The notes under the pieces: model-generated | The model's database searches: none | Told to the model about the DNA's origin: nothing | What the model saw: the letters and a program-made list of their open reading frames with translations, nothing else | Origin: CAIKZY01 sp044374195 | Lineage (GTDB): Bacteria; Actinomycetota; Actinomycetes; S36-B12 | Direction of reading: 5' to 3' | Assembly (NCBI GenBank): GCA_044374195.1 | Contig: JBILOY010000003.1 | Location: forward strand, 62,001-126,000 | Length of the DNA stretch: 64,000 bases | Made by a program: the position numbers and the translations under genes | Part shown: piece by piece, positions 42,998 through 52,690 of the stretch | How positions within the stretch are numbered: position 1 is the stretch's first letter | Layout of the letters: each line of letters opens with the position of its first letter

Positions 42998-43240
42998 ATG
43001 AGCATGACCGTGGGTCTCTTTGACGCCAAGACCAGGCTGTCCGAGCTCGTGGAGCAGGTAGCCAATGGCGGCGACGACATCCTCATCACCCGCCGCGGAA
43101 AGGCAGTCGCGCGACTCGTTCCGATTGACGAGTCATCCGAGGTAGAGCGCTCGTTGGCCCTTCTCCTGGCCGCGCGAGAGTCCTCGAAGGCAGGTTCGGG
43201 TTCACTTCGTGAACTCATCGACGAGGGTCGCCGGCTGTGA
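42998..43240 (+). CDS. Phd/YefM-type antitoxin of VapC-like toxin
   Basis: An 80-residue protein: MTVGLFDAKTRLSELVEQVANGGDDILITRRGKAVARLVPI is the Phd DNA-binding fold and the remainder is the toxin-binding helix. It overlaps the PIN toxin by 4 bp. This is the second TA module in 8 kb. Confidence 0.88.
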   Translation: MSMTVGLFDAKTRLSELVEQVANGGDDILITRRGKAVARLVPIDESSEVERSLALLLAARESSKAGSGSLRELIDEGRRL

Positions 43241-43638
43241 AGTGCGTTCTCGATGCCTCGATGGCTCTGAGTTTCGTCCTGGCCGATGAGTTCACCGCGG
43301 AATCGGAGCGTGCGCTCTCGACAATTGCCGCCGCCGGCGCAGTGGTACCTGCTCTGTGGGAGTTCGAGGTGCTGAACGGCCTTCGTTCTGCAGAAAGGCG
43401 CGGACGCATTACTGAAGCTGCGATCACCAATGCGCTTCAAGGGCTTTCCGGCCTTCGCATTGAGACATATCGCCAGTCGGTCGATCGTCCTCAGGTCCTC
43501 GCCATCGCCAACCGTCTTGATCTCAGCGTCTACGACGCGAGTTATGCCTGGGTGGCCATGCAGTCGAACCTCCCGCTCGCCACACTGGACTCAAGGCTCG
43601 GGAAAGCGGCAGCCTCAGCGGGAATTGCCCTCATCTAG
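43237..43638 (+). CDS. VapC-type PIN-domain toxin
   Basis: A 133-residue PIN-domain ribonuclease. The acidic metal-binding residues appear in CVLDASMAL (Asp6), ALWEFEVLNGL (Glu), and VYDASYAWVA (Asp). Such toxins cleave tRNA or rRNA. The GTG start is embedded in the antitoxin stop. Confidence 0.88.
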   Translation: MKCVLDASMALSFVLADEFTAESERALSTIAAAGAVVPALWEFEVLNGLRSAERRGRITEAAITNALQGLSGLRIETYRQSVDRPQVLAIANRLDLSVYDASYAWVAMQSNLPLATLDSRLGKAAASAGIALI

Positions 43639-43672
43639 CCACTGACTCATGCACGTATGCCACAGTTGTCTC

Positions 43673-44002
43673 GTGGATCTGACCATTGATGTTCATGAGA
43701 AGCCCTCGGCGACAGTTGTCACCGTAGGCGGCGAGCTCGACGTGCATACCGCCCCGAGTCTTCAGGCCGCCCTTGCAGCCCTTGACTCGAGCGGTCGGAT
43801 CGTGGTCGATCTGACCGGCGTCAGCTTCTTGGACTCCACAGGCCTCAGCGTCTTCGTCAACGCCCTCGCCGATGCCCGCGATCGTCAGGCGACCTTGGCC
43901 GTCGTGGCCAGCGCTCCGCGGGTGGTCAAGGTCTTCACCCTGACCGGCCTCGACTCAGCCCTGTCCTTGTATTCCACCCTCGATGAGGCTCTCGCCGCCT
44001 GA
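43673..44002 (+). CDS. STAS-domain anti-sigma factor antagonist
   Basis: A 109-residue single STAS domain: VVTVGGELDVHTAPSLQAAL and VVDLTGVSFLDSTGLSVFVNAL, with the phosphorylatable serine in LDSTG. It should bind an anti-sigma factor (Ser/Thr kinase of the RsbW type) and free a sigma factor when unphosphorylated. No cognate anti-sigma gene is adjacent. GTG at 43673 is preferred; an ATG at 43649 would add eight residues. Confidence 0.88.
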   Translation: MDLTIDVHEKPSATVVTVGGELDVHTAPSLQAALAALDSSGRIVVDLTGVSFLDSTGLSVFVNALADARDRQATLAVVASAPRVVKVFTLTGLDSALSLYSTLDEALAA

Positions 44003-44139
44003 CCGCCCATCGCGGCGTTATGCAATCGTCATCCCAATGAGACGCACATCTCATTGGGGCCCACACTCCCCCCTAGGGGCCCTGCGTAGACTCCCTCGCG
44101 TTGTGGTCATTTGTGACCGCGCCCACTAAGAGGAGACCC

Positions 44140-46443
44140 ATGATCGAGTTGAGCGGAACCAACCTGACGCTGGTCGTCGTCGTTGCCGTCATCGCGCTCG
44201 CTGCCCTCGTTGTCGCCGCCATCCTCGCCCGCGAAGTTCTCGCGGCCGATGAGGGCACCGACAAGATGAAGGAGATTGCAGCAGCCGTCCAGGAGGGCGC
44301 CTCGGCGTACCTCAGCCGACAGTTCAAGACCCTCTCGGTCTTTGCCGTCGTTGTGTTCTTCGTGCTGTTCCTGCTTCCAGCAGAGACAACGAGTGAGCGC
44401 GTCGGACGAAGCATCTTCTTCCTGGTGGGCGCCGTGTTCTCGGGCGTCACCGGCTACGTGGGCATGTGGCTTGCAGTGCGCGGAAACGTGCGCGTCGCCG
44501 CCGCAGCCAAGGATTCCGGTGAGCAGAAGGCGATGCGGATCGCTTTCCGCACCGGTGGCGTGGCCGGCATGTTCACGGTCGGTCTCGGCCTCTTCGGCGC
44601 AGCACTCGTTGTGCTCGTTTACCAGGGTGAGGCACCCAAGGTGCTCGAGGGCTTCGGCTTCGGCGCCGCACTTCTCGCGATGTTCATGCGCGTGGGCGGC
44701 GGCATCTTCACCAAGGCCGCTGACGTCGGAGCCGACCTCGTCGGCAAGGTCGAGCAGGGCATTCCCGAGGACGACCCCCGCAACGCCGCGACCATCGCCG
44801 ACAACGTCGGTGACAACGTCGGCGACTGCGCCGGCATGGCAGCTGACCTCTTCGAGTCCTACGCCGTCACGCTGGTGGCCGCACTGATCCTGGGCAAGGC
44901 TGCCTTCGGCGAGCTCGGTCTCGTTCTTCCGCTGATCATCCCGGCCATCGGTGTCATCACCGCGGTCATCGGCATCTTCGCGGTCTCGCCGCGTGCCAGC
45001 GACCGTTCCGGAATGTCGTCGATCAACCGCGGATTCTTCCTATCGGCCGTGATCTCGGCAGTCCTTGTGGTCGCAGCGGTGTACACCTGGGTTCCCGCAA
45101 GCTGGGATGAAATCGAATCCATCGGCGGCATTGATGCAGTTGCCTCAGGCGACACCATCAGCCCGCGTCTGTTCGTGATCTTCGCCGTCATCATCGGCAT
45201 CTTGCTGGCCGCACTCATTCAGCAGCTCACGGCGTACTTCACCGAGACCAACCGCCGCCCCGTCGACGACGTCGCGAAGACCTCGCTCACCGGTCCGGCC
45301 ACGGTCATCCTCTCGGGCATCTCGCTCGGCCTCGAGTCGGCGGTCTACTCGGCACTGCTTATCGGTGGCGCGGTGTACGGCGCATTCCTGGTCGGCGGCG
45401 GCTCCGTGCTGCTGTCGCTCTTCGCGATTGCACTGGCTGGCACCGGCCTGCTCACCACGGTGGGCGTCATCGTCTCGATGGACACCTTCGGTCCGGTCTC
45501 CGACAACGCTCAGGGCATCGCCGAGATGTCGGGCGACGTTCACGGCGAGGGCGCAGCAGTGCTCACCCGCCTCGATGCCGTCGGCAACTCGACCAAGGCA
45601 ATCACCAAGGGCATCGCGATCGCGACGGCAGTGCTTGCCGCGACCGCCCTGTTCGGTGCGTTCCGTGATGCCATCATCGCTGCGACGACATCGTCGGGCG
45701 CCAATGACATCCTGAACACCATTAAGGATCCGTGGCAGTACGCAGGCATCCTTGACGTCGCCTCTCCGGCGAACCTGGTCGGCCTGATCATCGGTGCCGC
45801 AGTCGTGTTCTTGTTCTCGGGTCTTGCCATCAACGCGGTGTCCCGCGCTGCCGGCGCCGTGATCTTCGAGGTACGTCGCCAGTTCCGCGAGCACCCGGGC
45901 ATCATGCTCGGAACTGAGAAGCCGGAGTACGGCAAGGTCGTCGACATCGTCACGCGCGACTCGCTGCGTGAGCTCGTCACCCCGGGCATCCTCGCGGTGT
46001 TCGCACCGATCGCTGTCGGCTTCGGCCTCGGCGTCGGCGCCCTGGGCGCGTACCTGGCAGGCACCATCGCCACGGGCGTGCTCATGGCAGTGTTCTTGTC
46101 GAACTCCGGCGGTGCCTGGGATAACGCGAAGAAGTTCGTGGAAGACGGTCACTTCGGCGGCAAGGGCTCAGAGGCCCACTCCGCCACCGTCATCGGCGAC
46201 ACCGTCGGCGATCCGTTCAAGGACACTGCAGGCCCGGCGATCAACCCGCTGATCAAGGTGATGAACCTGGTCGCGCTGCTGATCGCACCGGCTGTCGTGG
46301 CCATGAGCATCGGTGCGGATGAGAATGCGCCGCTGCGCTGGATCATCGCGCTGGTGGCCGTGATCATCATCGTCACCTCGGTGGTCATCTCCAAGCGTCG
46401 CCCGATCGCCGTGGGCGATCAGGAGTTCGCAGACACGAAGTAG
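44140..46443 (+). CDS. hppA: Membrane proton-pumping pyrophosphatase
   Basis: A 767-residue protein with about 16 membrane helices. The substrate motif DVGADLVGKVEQGIPEDDPRN and the acidic NVGDNVGDCAGMAADLFES loop are intact, as is the late DTVGDPFKDTAGPAINPL. The determinant position reads GNSTKAITKG with lysine, which is typical of K+-independent enzymes (K+-dependent ones have alanine). It hydrolyses pyrophosphate and pumps protons outward. AGGAG lies 7 bp before the ATG; a GGTCA-TTTG-TGACC inverted repeat lies 22 bp upstream (44105-44118). Confidence 0.95.
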   Translation: MIELSGTNLTLVVVVAVIALAALVVAAILAREVLAADEGTDKMKEIAAAVQEGASAYLSRQFKTLSVFAVVVFFVLFLLPAETTSERVGRSIFFLVGAVFSGVTGYVGMWLAVRGNVRVAAAAKDSGEQKAMRIAFRTGGVAGMFTVGLGLFGAALVVLVYQGEAPKVLEGFGFGAALLAMFMRVGGGIFTKAADVGADLVGKVEQGIPEDDPRNAATIADNVGDNVGDCAGMAADLFESYAVTLVAALILGKAAFGELGLVLPLIIPAIGVITAVIGIFAVSPRASDRSGMSSINRGFFLSAVISAVLVVAAVYTWVPASWDEIESIGGIDAVASGDTISPRLFVIFAVIIGILLAALIQQLTAYFTETNRRPVDDVAKTSLTGPATVILSGISLGLESAVYSALLIGGAVYGAFLVGGGSVLLSLFAIALAGTGLLTTVGVIVSMDTFGPVSDNAQGIAEMSGDVHGEGAAVLTRLDAVGNSTKAITKGIAIATAVLAATALFGAFRDAIIAATTSSGANDILNTIKDPWQYAGILDVASPANLVGLIIGAAVVFLFSGLAINAVSRAAGAVIFEVRRQFREHPGIMLGTEKPEYGKVVDIVTRDSLRELVTPGILAVFAPIAVGFGLGVGALGAYLAGTIATGVLMAVFLSNSGGAWDNAKKFVEDGHFGGKGSEAHSATVIGDTVGDPFKDTAGPAINPLIKVMNLVALLIAPAVVAMSIGADENAPLRWIIALVAVIIIVTSVVISKRRPIAVGDQEFADTK

Positions 46444-46454
46444 CTCGCTCATCA

Positions 46455-46492
46455 GTTCGCCCCGTGATCCGATAATCGGACACGGGGCGAAC
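46455..46492 (+). terminator. Terminator hairpin after hppA
   Basis: GTTCGCCCCGTG (46455-46466) and CACGGGGCGAAC (46481-46492) form a 12-bp stem, with an inner TCCGA/TCGGA stem. TGCTTTCC follows. It separates hppA from topA. Confidence 0.65.
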
Positions 46493-46617
46493 TGCTTTCC
46501 CCGAAGGGGAACCCCAAATTCGCCTATTTCTGGGGGCGGTCGAATTTGACAGAGCACCCTCGCTTACCGTCAGACTCCGCCGAGTAATTCCGTCGTGCAT
46601 ATAAAGGAGAGGCTTTC

Positions 46618-49326
46618 GTGGCGCATAAGACCCTGGTGATCGTCGAGTCACCGGCCAAGGCCAAGAAGATCGCGGGCTACCTCGGCCCCGACTACACGGT
46701 CCTGGCATCGGTCGGCCATATCCGCGACCTCGCCGCCAAGGCCTCGCAGCTGCCCGAAGCCGACCGCAAGAAGCCGTGGTCCAAGCTCGCCGTGAACGTC
46801 GACGACGAGTTCCAGCCGATCTATGTCGTGCACGATTCCAAGAAGGCGACCATCGCCGAGCTGAAGAAGGCTCTCAAGGACGCCGACGAACTCCTCCTCG
46901 CCACTGACGAGGACCGCGAGGGCGAGGCTATTAGCTGGCATCTCATGGAGGTGCTGCGACCCAAGGTTCCCGTTCAGCGCATGGTGTTCAACGAGATCAC
47001 CCCCGAGGCCATTCGCGCCGCGGTTAACAATCCGCGCGATCTCGACATGCAGCTCGTTGATGCACAGGAGACTCGTCGCATCGTCGATCGTCTTTACGGT
47101 TACCCGGTCTCTGAAGTGCTCTGGAAGAAAATCGGCCGTGAGGCACGCTCGGCCGGCCGCGTGCAATCGGTAGCAGTGCGACTGGTCGTCGACCGTGAGC
47201 GCGAGCGCATTGCCTTCCGTAGCGGCAACTACTGGGACATCCTCGCCGAGTTTGCGCCTGGCAACTTCGACGCGAAGCTCAGCTCCGTCGATGGCGTTCG
47301 CGTGGCGACGGGCAAGGACTTCGATGAGAAGGGCGTGCTCAAGGGCGGTTCTGTCGTGCTGCTCGATGAGCGCACGGCGAATGAGCTCGCCAATCACCTG
47401 ATCGGCTCCGACTTCACGGTTCGCTCGGTCGTGCAGAAGCCCGGCACTCGCCGTCCATCAGCGCCGTTCATGACCTCGACCTTGCAGCAGGAGGCCTCGA
47501 AGCGTCTTCGCTGGGGTTCGCAGCGCACGATGCGCGTGGCGCAGGCGCTGTACGAGAACGGCTACATCACCTACATGCGTACTGACTCCACCACGCTGTC
47601 GGATCAAGCGCTGAACGCTGCTCGTAACCAGGCCCGCGAGCTCTATGGCCCCGAGTACGTCTCTGAGGTTCCTCGCCGTTACGACCGCAAGGTGAAGAAT
47701 GCGCAGGAGGCTCATGAGGCCATTCGCCCGTCGGGTGATGTCTTCCGTACGCCCGGCGAAGTGTCGAAGGAACTCCACGGAGATGAGTTCGCACTCTACG
47801 AGCTGATCTGGAAGCGCACCGTCGCCTCGCAGATGGTTGACGCCAAGATCGCCACCACCACGGTCAAAGTTGGCGCCACCGCAACCAACGGCATGGACGC
47901 CGAGTTCAGCGCATCGGGCACCGTCATCGTGTTCCCCGGTTTCCTCGCCGCACTCAAGGACATCACCGAGGAGAGCCTCGACGATGATGAGCGCGAGCGT
48001 GAGCTTCCGAACATGGCCGAAGGCCAGATCGTGCATGCCAACTCACTCAACCCCGCGAGTCACAATACGACCCCGCCTGCGCGCTTCACCGAGGCTTCGC
48101 TTGTCGCACGACTCGAAGAGCTCGGCATCGGTCGTCCGTCAACCTACGCATCGATCATGTCGACCATCGTCGATCGCGGTTATGTATGGAAGAAGGGCTC
48201 TGCCCTTGTTCCCAGTTTCACCGCGTTCTCGGTGATTCGCCTTCTTGAAGAGCACTTCACCTCGCTCATCGATTACCAGTTCACCGCGAACATGGAGGAG
48301 GTTCTCGACCTCATCGCCTCCGGTCAGACCGATCGCGTCAAGCAGCTCGCAGCTTTCTGGCGCGGCGGCGACAGCGTCAATGGCCCGTTCCCCGGGATCA
48401 AGGCCCTTACCGAGGATCTCGGCGCTATCGACGCACGAGAGATCGCGATCACGCCGATCGAGGGCACCGATGCCTACTTGCGCGTGGGTCGCTACGGCGC
48501 CTACGTCGAGCGTGGCGAGGAGCGAGCGAATATTCCCGTCGGCACCGCACCCGATGAGCTCACTGCGCAGCTGGCCGAGGAACTCCTCGCGATGCCGTCG
48601 GGCGATCGCCTGCTGGGCACCGACCCCGATACCGGCCTGGAGATCATGTCGAAGTCCGGCCGTTATGGGCCGTACGTCACTGAAGTGCTGCCCGAGGGTT
48701 CGCCGAAGTCAGCGAAGCCGCGCACTGCGTCGCTGTTCAGCGACATGAACCTCGGCGAGATCGTCCTTGACGACGCTCTGCGACTGCTGAGCCTGCCGCG
48801 CGTTGTCGGCACCGACCCCGCAGATGGCGTCGAGATCACCTCGCAGAACGGTCGCTATGGCCCGTACCTGATGAAGGGCACCGACTCGCGTTCACTGACA
48901 AGCGAGGACGAGATCTTCTCTGTCGATCTCTCCAAGGCACTCGAACTGTTTGCCCAGCCGAAGGTGCGCGGTCGGGGTGCGGCTAAGGCGCCGCTGCGCG
49001 AGGTCGGTAACGATCCCACTAGCGGCAAGCCGATCGTGGTGAAGGAAGGCCGCTTCGGCCCCTACGTCACCGACGGCGAGACCAACGCCTCGCTACGTGT
49101 GGCCGATGACCCGATGACGGTCAGCGTCGAACGTGCCAGCGATCTGCTCTCCGAGCGCCGTTCCAAGGAGGCAATCGAGGGCAAGCCGGCCAAGAAGGTC
49201 GCCAAGCGAGCCGTGAAGAAGACCGTCAAGAAGGCGCCTGCCAAGACCACGGCGAGAGTCGTGAAGGCAACTAAGAAGACAGCGGCCAAGAAGGCCGCCA
49301 AGAAGTCCGCGGCTTCGGCACAGTAG
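46618..49326 (+). CDS. topA: DNA topoisomerase I
   Basis: A 902-residue type IA topoisomerase. It has an N-terminal Toprim domain (VIVESPAKAKKI; LATDEDREGEAISWHL) and the active-site tyrosine in GYITYMRTDST, with the domain order usual for actinobacterial TopA. Several C-terminal repeats (GRYGPYV type) replace zinc fingers. A basic tail of about 40 residues rich in Lys and Ala resembles histone H1. It relaxes negative supercoils. GTG start with AAAGGAGAGG upstream; first gene of topA-tmk-holB-peptidase. Confidence 0.96.
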   Translation: MAHKTLVIVESPAKAKKIAGYLGPDYTVLASVGHIRDLAAKASQLPEADRKKPWSKLAVNVDDEFQPIYVVHDSKKATIAELKKALKDADELLLATDEDREGEAISWHLMEVLRPKVPVQRMVFNEITPEAIRAAVNNPRDLDMQLVDAQETRRIVDRLYGYPVSEVLWKKIGREARSAGRVQSVAVRLVVDRERERIAFRSGNYWDILAEFAPGNFDAKLSSVDGVRVATGKDFDEKGVLKGGSVVLLDERTANELANHLIGSDFTVRSVVQKPGTRRPSAPFMTSTLQQEASKRLRWGSQRTMRVAQALYENGYITYMRTDSTTLSDQALNAARNQARELYGPEYVSEVPRRYDRKVKNAQEAHEAIRPSGDVFRTPGEVSKELHGDEFALYELIWKRTVASQMVDAKIATTTVKVGATATNGMDAEFSASGTVIVFPGFLAALKDITEESLDDDERERELPNMAEGQIVHANSLNPASHNTTPPARFTEASLVARLEELGIGRPSTYASIMSTIVDRGYVWKKGSALVPSFTAFSVIRLLEEHFTSLIDYQFTANMEEVLDLIASGQTDRVKQLAAFWRGGDSVNGPFPGIKALTEDLGAIDAREIAITPIEGTDAYLRVGRYGAYVERGEERANIPVGTAPDELTAQLAEELLAMPSGDRLLGTDPDTGLEIMSKSGRYGPYVTEVLPEGSPKSAKPRTASLFSDMNLGEIVLDDALRLLSLPRVVGTDPADGVEITSQNGRYGPYLMKGTDSRSLTSEDEIFSVDLSKALELFAQPKVRGRGAAKAPLREVGNDPTSGKPIVVKEGRFGPYVTDGETNASLRVADDPMTVSVERASDLLSERRSKEAIEGKPAKKVAKRAVKKTVKKAPAKTTARVVKATKKTAAKKAAKKSAASAQ

Positions 49327-49330
49327 AGCC

Positions 49331-49951
49331 ATGACCGGTTTCTTCATCGCTTTCGAGGGCGGCGAGGGCGCGGGCAAGTCCACTCAGGAGGGCTTGCTGG
49401 CTGCGCATCTCGCCGAGAACGGTCACGCCATCGTGCGCACCCGCGAACCAGGCGGGACTCCCGCCAGCGAGGCCATTCGCTCGGTCGTGCTGAATCCGGA
49501 GTTCACCGGTCTTGACTCCCGTGCCGAAGCGCTGCTCTTTGCTGCAGCGCGCGGTGAGCACGTGGCGCGCGTCATTCGCCCGGCGCTCGAACGCGGCGAT
49601 GTTGTCATCTGCGATCGCTACATCGACTCCTCGGTCTCGTATCAAGGAGTCGGACGCGAACTCGGTATTGAGACCATTCGTGATCTCAGCGGCTGGGCCA
49701 CTCAGGACTGCGTTCCTGATCTCACGATCGTTCTCGACGTTGATCCTGCATTGGGGCTATCGCGGGTCGCCAATCCTGATCGCATGGAGGCCGAGCCGAT
49801 TGAGTTCCATCGTCACGTGCGTCAGGGTTTCCTGACTCTCGCAGCACTTGACCCCGCTCGTTACCTGGTTGTCGATGCGCGCCAGACGATCGACGAAATC
49901 GCTGCCGAAATCCGTGTGCGCGTCGACGCCGAGCTCGGGGCACGCGCATGA
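49331..49951 (+). CDS. tmk: Thymidylate kinase
   Basis: A 206-residue dTMP kinase making dTDP. P-loop FEGGEGAGKST, the DR(Y/H) motif CDRYIDSSVSYQG and a LID-type VANPDRMEAEP. It follows topA by 4 bp and overlaps holB by 4 bp, the order also seen in Streptomyces. Confidence 0.95.
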   Translation: MTGFFIAFEGGEGAGKSTQEGLLAAHLAENGHAIVRTREPGGTPASEAIRSVVLNPEFTGLDSRAEALLFAAARGEHVARVIRPALERGDVVICDRYIDSSVSYQGVGRELGIETIRDLSGWATQDCVPDLTIVLDVDPALGLSRVANPDRMEAEPIEFHRHVRQGFLTLAALDPARYLVVDARQTIDEIAAEIRVRVDAELGARA

Positions 49952-51141
49952 CCATCTGGTCGTCGCTGGTCGGCCAAGATGCCGTCGTCGAGCAACTGAG
50001 TCGAGCCGCGGCCGACGCGCAGTTGATGCAGCGCGGCGAGAGCGGCCCTTCGATGACGCACGCGTGGCTGTTCACCGGCCCGCCCGGCTCTGGTCGATCC
50101 ACGGCTGCCACCTGCTTCGCTGCGGCGCTCGTCTGCCCTGAAGGCGGATGCGGGTTCTGCCAGGCCTGTCGCACCGCTCCGCTGAACGGCCACGCCGATG
50201 TCGACGTGGTCAGCACTTCCGAGCTCACCTACGGAGTCGACGATGCACGCGAGCTCGTGCGTACCTCGTCGATGTCGCCTGTAAATGCGCCGTGGCACGT
50301 GATCGTCATTGAGGACGCCGATCGACTCACTGAGCGTGCGGTCAATGTGCTGCTCAAGGCTCTTGAGGAGCCACCGCCGCATACGGTCTGGATCCTGTGT
50401 GCCCCGAGTGTCGAGGATGTTCTGCCGACCATCGTCTCGCGCACGCGGCATGTGAACCTCGCGACACCGAGCACGGCATCTGTCGCGCAACTGCTCGTCG
50501 ATGCTTACGGCGTCGACACCGCAATGGCCGCGTTCGCTGCGAGAGCATCACAAGGTCACATCGGTCGAGCGCGCGCACTCGCGAAGGATGAGCATGCACG
50601 CATGCGCCGCCAGGAAGTTCTCCGAATTCCGCTGAGCCTGCATGACATCCCGGGCTGCTTCGCCTCCGCAAGCAACCTGCTTGGCGCAGCGACAGATGAT
50701 GCCAAGGCCATCACTGAGCCGCTTGATGCAGCTGAGCAGGCGCGCCTCGAGGCTACGTACGGTGTCGGAGCCGAGGGCGTGACGAAGGCCAAGATGGATA
50801 AGCTGATGAAGTCAGCCCAGAAGGATCTCAACGAATCGCAGAAGAAACGTGCCACTCGCACTCTGCGCGACCAACTCGATCGCGCGCTCGTCGACCTGCT
50901 CGGTCTCTACCGCGATGTCTTGATGATCCAGCTCGATTCTCCGGTGATGCTGATCAATGACGAGATGCGCCCGCAGCTCTCACAGCTGGCGGCAGGCAGC
51001 ACGGCCAACGACACTGGTCGGCGTCTCGAGGCCATCGAGCACACCCGTGCGCAGATTCGTGCGAATGTCGCACCGCTCTCAGCGCTGGAGTCACTCATGG
51101 TCGAACTCAAGGATCCCTGGATCCGGACCGCATCGGCCTGA
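49948..51141 (+). CDS. holB: DNA polymerase III delta-prime subunit
   Basis: A 397-residue clamp-loader subunit. The AAA+ fold carries GPPGSGRST at the Walker A site, where the lysine is replaced by arginine, as is common in non-hydrolysing delta-prime subunits. The zinc module is GGCGFCQAC, and the arginine finger region TIVSRTRHV. A longer C-terminal domain resembles actinobacterial HolB. It ends 1 bp before the following peptidase gene. Confidence 0.92.
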   Translation: MTIWSSLVGQDAVVEQLSRAAADAQLMQRGESGPSMTHAWLFTGPPGSGRSTAATCFAAALVCPEGGCGFCQACRTAPLNGHADVDVVSTSELTYGVDDARELVRTSSMSPVNAPWHVIVIEDADRLTERAVNVLLKALEEPPPHTVWILCAPSVEDVLPTIVSRTRHVNLATPSTASVAQLLVDAYGVDTAMAAFAARASQGHIGRARALAKDEHARMRRQEVLRIPLSLHDIPGCFASASNLLGAATDDAKAITEPLDAAEQARLEATYGVGAEGVTKAKMDKLMKSAQKDLNESQKKRATRTLRDQLDRALVDLLGLYRDVLMIQLDSPVMLINDEMRPQLSQLAAGSTANDTGRRLEAIEHTRAQIRANVAPLSALESLMVELKDPWIRTASA

Positions 51142-51142
51142 G

Positions 51143-52651
51143 ATGCGCAGGCCCCTCTCTCTCGCCGCTGCGGCGTTGTCCGCAGTGTTCTTGGCGGGCT
51201 GTTCGGGAGCCCCTGCGGCTACGCCCGTCATGGCTTCCGTCATGCCAAGCCCGCCGTCAGGACTCGAATCCTTCTACTCGCAGCCGGCCACGTGGCGCAA
51301 TTGCGGTAATGCCGACTGCATGCTCGTCACAGTGCCGCTTGACTACTCGAATCCGACCGGCGCGACCATCGAGCTCAACGTTTCGCGCGTGAGCGCGGGC
51401 GAAGGTGATCTCGGTTCGCTCTTCGTGAATCCGGGTGGTCCTGGAGGCAGTGCATTCGACTACGCGAAGTTCGCCGAGGCTGTCGTAAGTCCCGAGGTTC
51501 TGAAGCATTACGACCTTATTGGCGTGGACCCGCGCGGAGTCGCGAGTAGCTCACCGATCGAGTGCCTGACCGATGAACAGAAAGACGATCTCGCCACGAT
51601 TGATTCCACTCCAGATACGTCGCAGGAAGTCGATGACCTGGTGTCAGCTAGCACGACCTTGCGCGAAGGCTGCGCTGCATCCGAATCACCGCTGTATGGC
51701 CGCATGGGCACCGCCGATGCTGCGCGCGACCTCGACATCGTGCGCTCCGTTGTCGGGGACCCCGCATTCAACTATCTCGGCAAGTCCTATGGGACCTACC
51801 TCGGTGCGGTCTATGCCGAGCTCTTCCCAATGAACGTCGGACGCATGGTTCTCGATGGCGTATTGCCGGCCAGCACTGATCTGGTGGAGACGACGCGTGT
51901 GCAGGCGGTCGCGTTGGAAGGTGAACTGCGCAACTTCGCCCAGTACTGCAGTGAATCGGATCAGTGTCCGTGGCAGGGGAGTGCTGACGACATTGTCACT
52001 CAAATGCAGCAATGGTTCACGAGCCTCGACGCCACGCCACTCATCGCTACCGATGGCCGCGAACTGACCCAGGCGCTCGCGCAATCCGCGGTTGTCTCGT
52101 ATCTGTACTTTCCACCGGGCGATTACGAAGCGCTCATCCCTGCGCTTGACTCCGCGGTGACGAAATCTCAACCTGATGAGTTGCTGGCATTGAGGGATCA
52201 GCGTGCCGAGCGTGATGCGAAGGGCCATTACACGAGCAACGCCCTCGAGTCCTTTTACGCGGTGACCTGCATCGATCGCCCATTCGTCGGCACTCCCGAT
52301 GACGCGGCTGCGCTTGGCCGGGAATGGACGACCGAGGCACCGACTTTTGGTCCGGCACTGGCCTGGGGACTATTGGGCTGCATGGGCTGGCCTATGGCCG
52401 AGGGAATGTCAGCCCCGATCACCGACGTCAGTGCTGCGGGCGCCGCGCCGATCTTGGTCGTCGGCACGACGTATGACCCTGCAACTCCGTATTCGTGGGC
52501 CGAGCAGGTGGCGGGAGAGCTCGAGAACGCCGGCCTGCTGACCTGGGACGCCCACCAGCACACTGCATACAGTCGCGGTTCCGCGTGTATTGACGAGCAG
52601 GTCGACACTTACCTGCTCAGTGGGAAGTTGCCCGTTCAACAACAGTGCTAA
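51143..52651 (+). CDS. Secreted lipoprotein peptidase, TAP-like alpha/beta hydrolase
   Basis: A 502-residue exported lipoprotein: signal with lipobox LAGC (Cys20). The hydrolase fold shows NPGGPGGSAFDYA, the nucleophile GKSYGTYLG, an acid in GTTYDPATPY and histidines in WDAHQHTAY within the TAP-like C-terminal domain. It resembles Streptomyces tripeptidyl aminopeptidases (SlpD/E), one of which also lies beside holB. It probably trims short peptides at the cell surface. Confidence 0.87.
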   Translation: MRRPLSLAAAALSAVFLAGCSGAPAATPVMASVMPSPPSGLESFYSQPATWRNCGNADCMLVTVPLDYSNPTGATIELNVSRVSAGEGDLGSLFVNPGGPGGSAFDYAKFAEAVVSPEVLKHYDLIGVDPRGVASSSPIECLTDEQKDDLATIDSTPDTSQEVDDLVSASTTLREGCAASESPLYGRMGTADAARDLDIVRSVVGDPAFNYLGKSYGTYLGAVYAELFPMNVGRMVLDGVLPASTDLVETTRVQAVALEGELRNFAQYCSESDQCPWQGSADDIVTQMQQWFTSLDATPLIATDGRELTQALAQSAVVSYLYFPPGDYEALIPALDSAVTKSQPDELLALRDQRAERDAKGHYTSNALESFYAVTCIDRPFVGTPDDAAALGREWTTEAPTFGPALAWGLLGCMGWPMAEGMSAPITDVSAAGAAPILVVGTTYDPATPYSWAEQVAGELENAGLLTWDAHQHTAYSRGSACIDEQVDTYLLSGKLPVQQQC

Positions 52652-52656
52652 GGTTC

Positions 52657-52676
52657 GTGAACTAAACATTGTTCAC
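52657..52676 (+). promoter_or_regulatory. Inverted repeat operator before the DHA2 exporter
   Basis: GTGAAC (52657-52662) and GTTCAC (52671-52676) form a perfect 6-bp inverted repeat with an 8-bp AT-rich spacer (TAAACATT), 14 bp before the GTG start. This geometry suits a TetR- or MarR-type repressor. No regulator gene is adjacent. Confidence 0.55.
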
Positions 52677-52690
52677 ATCTTGGAGTATCT

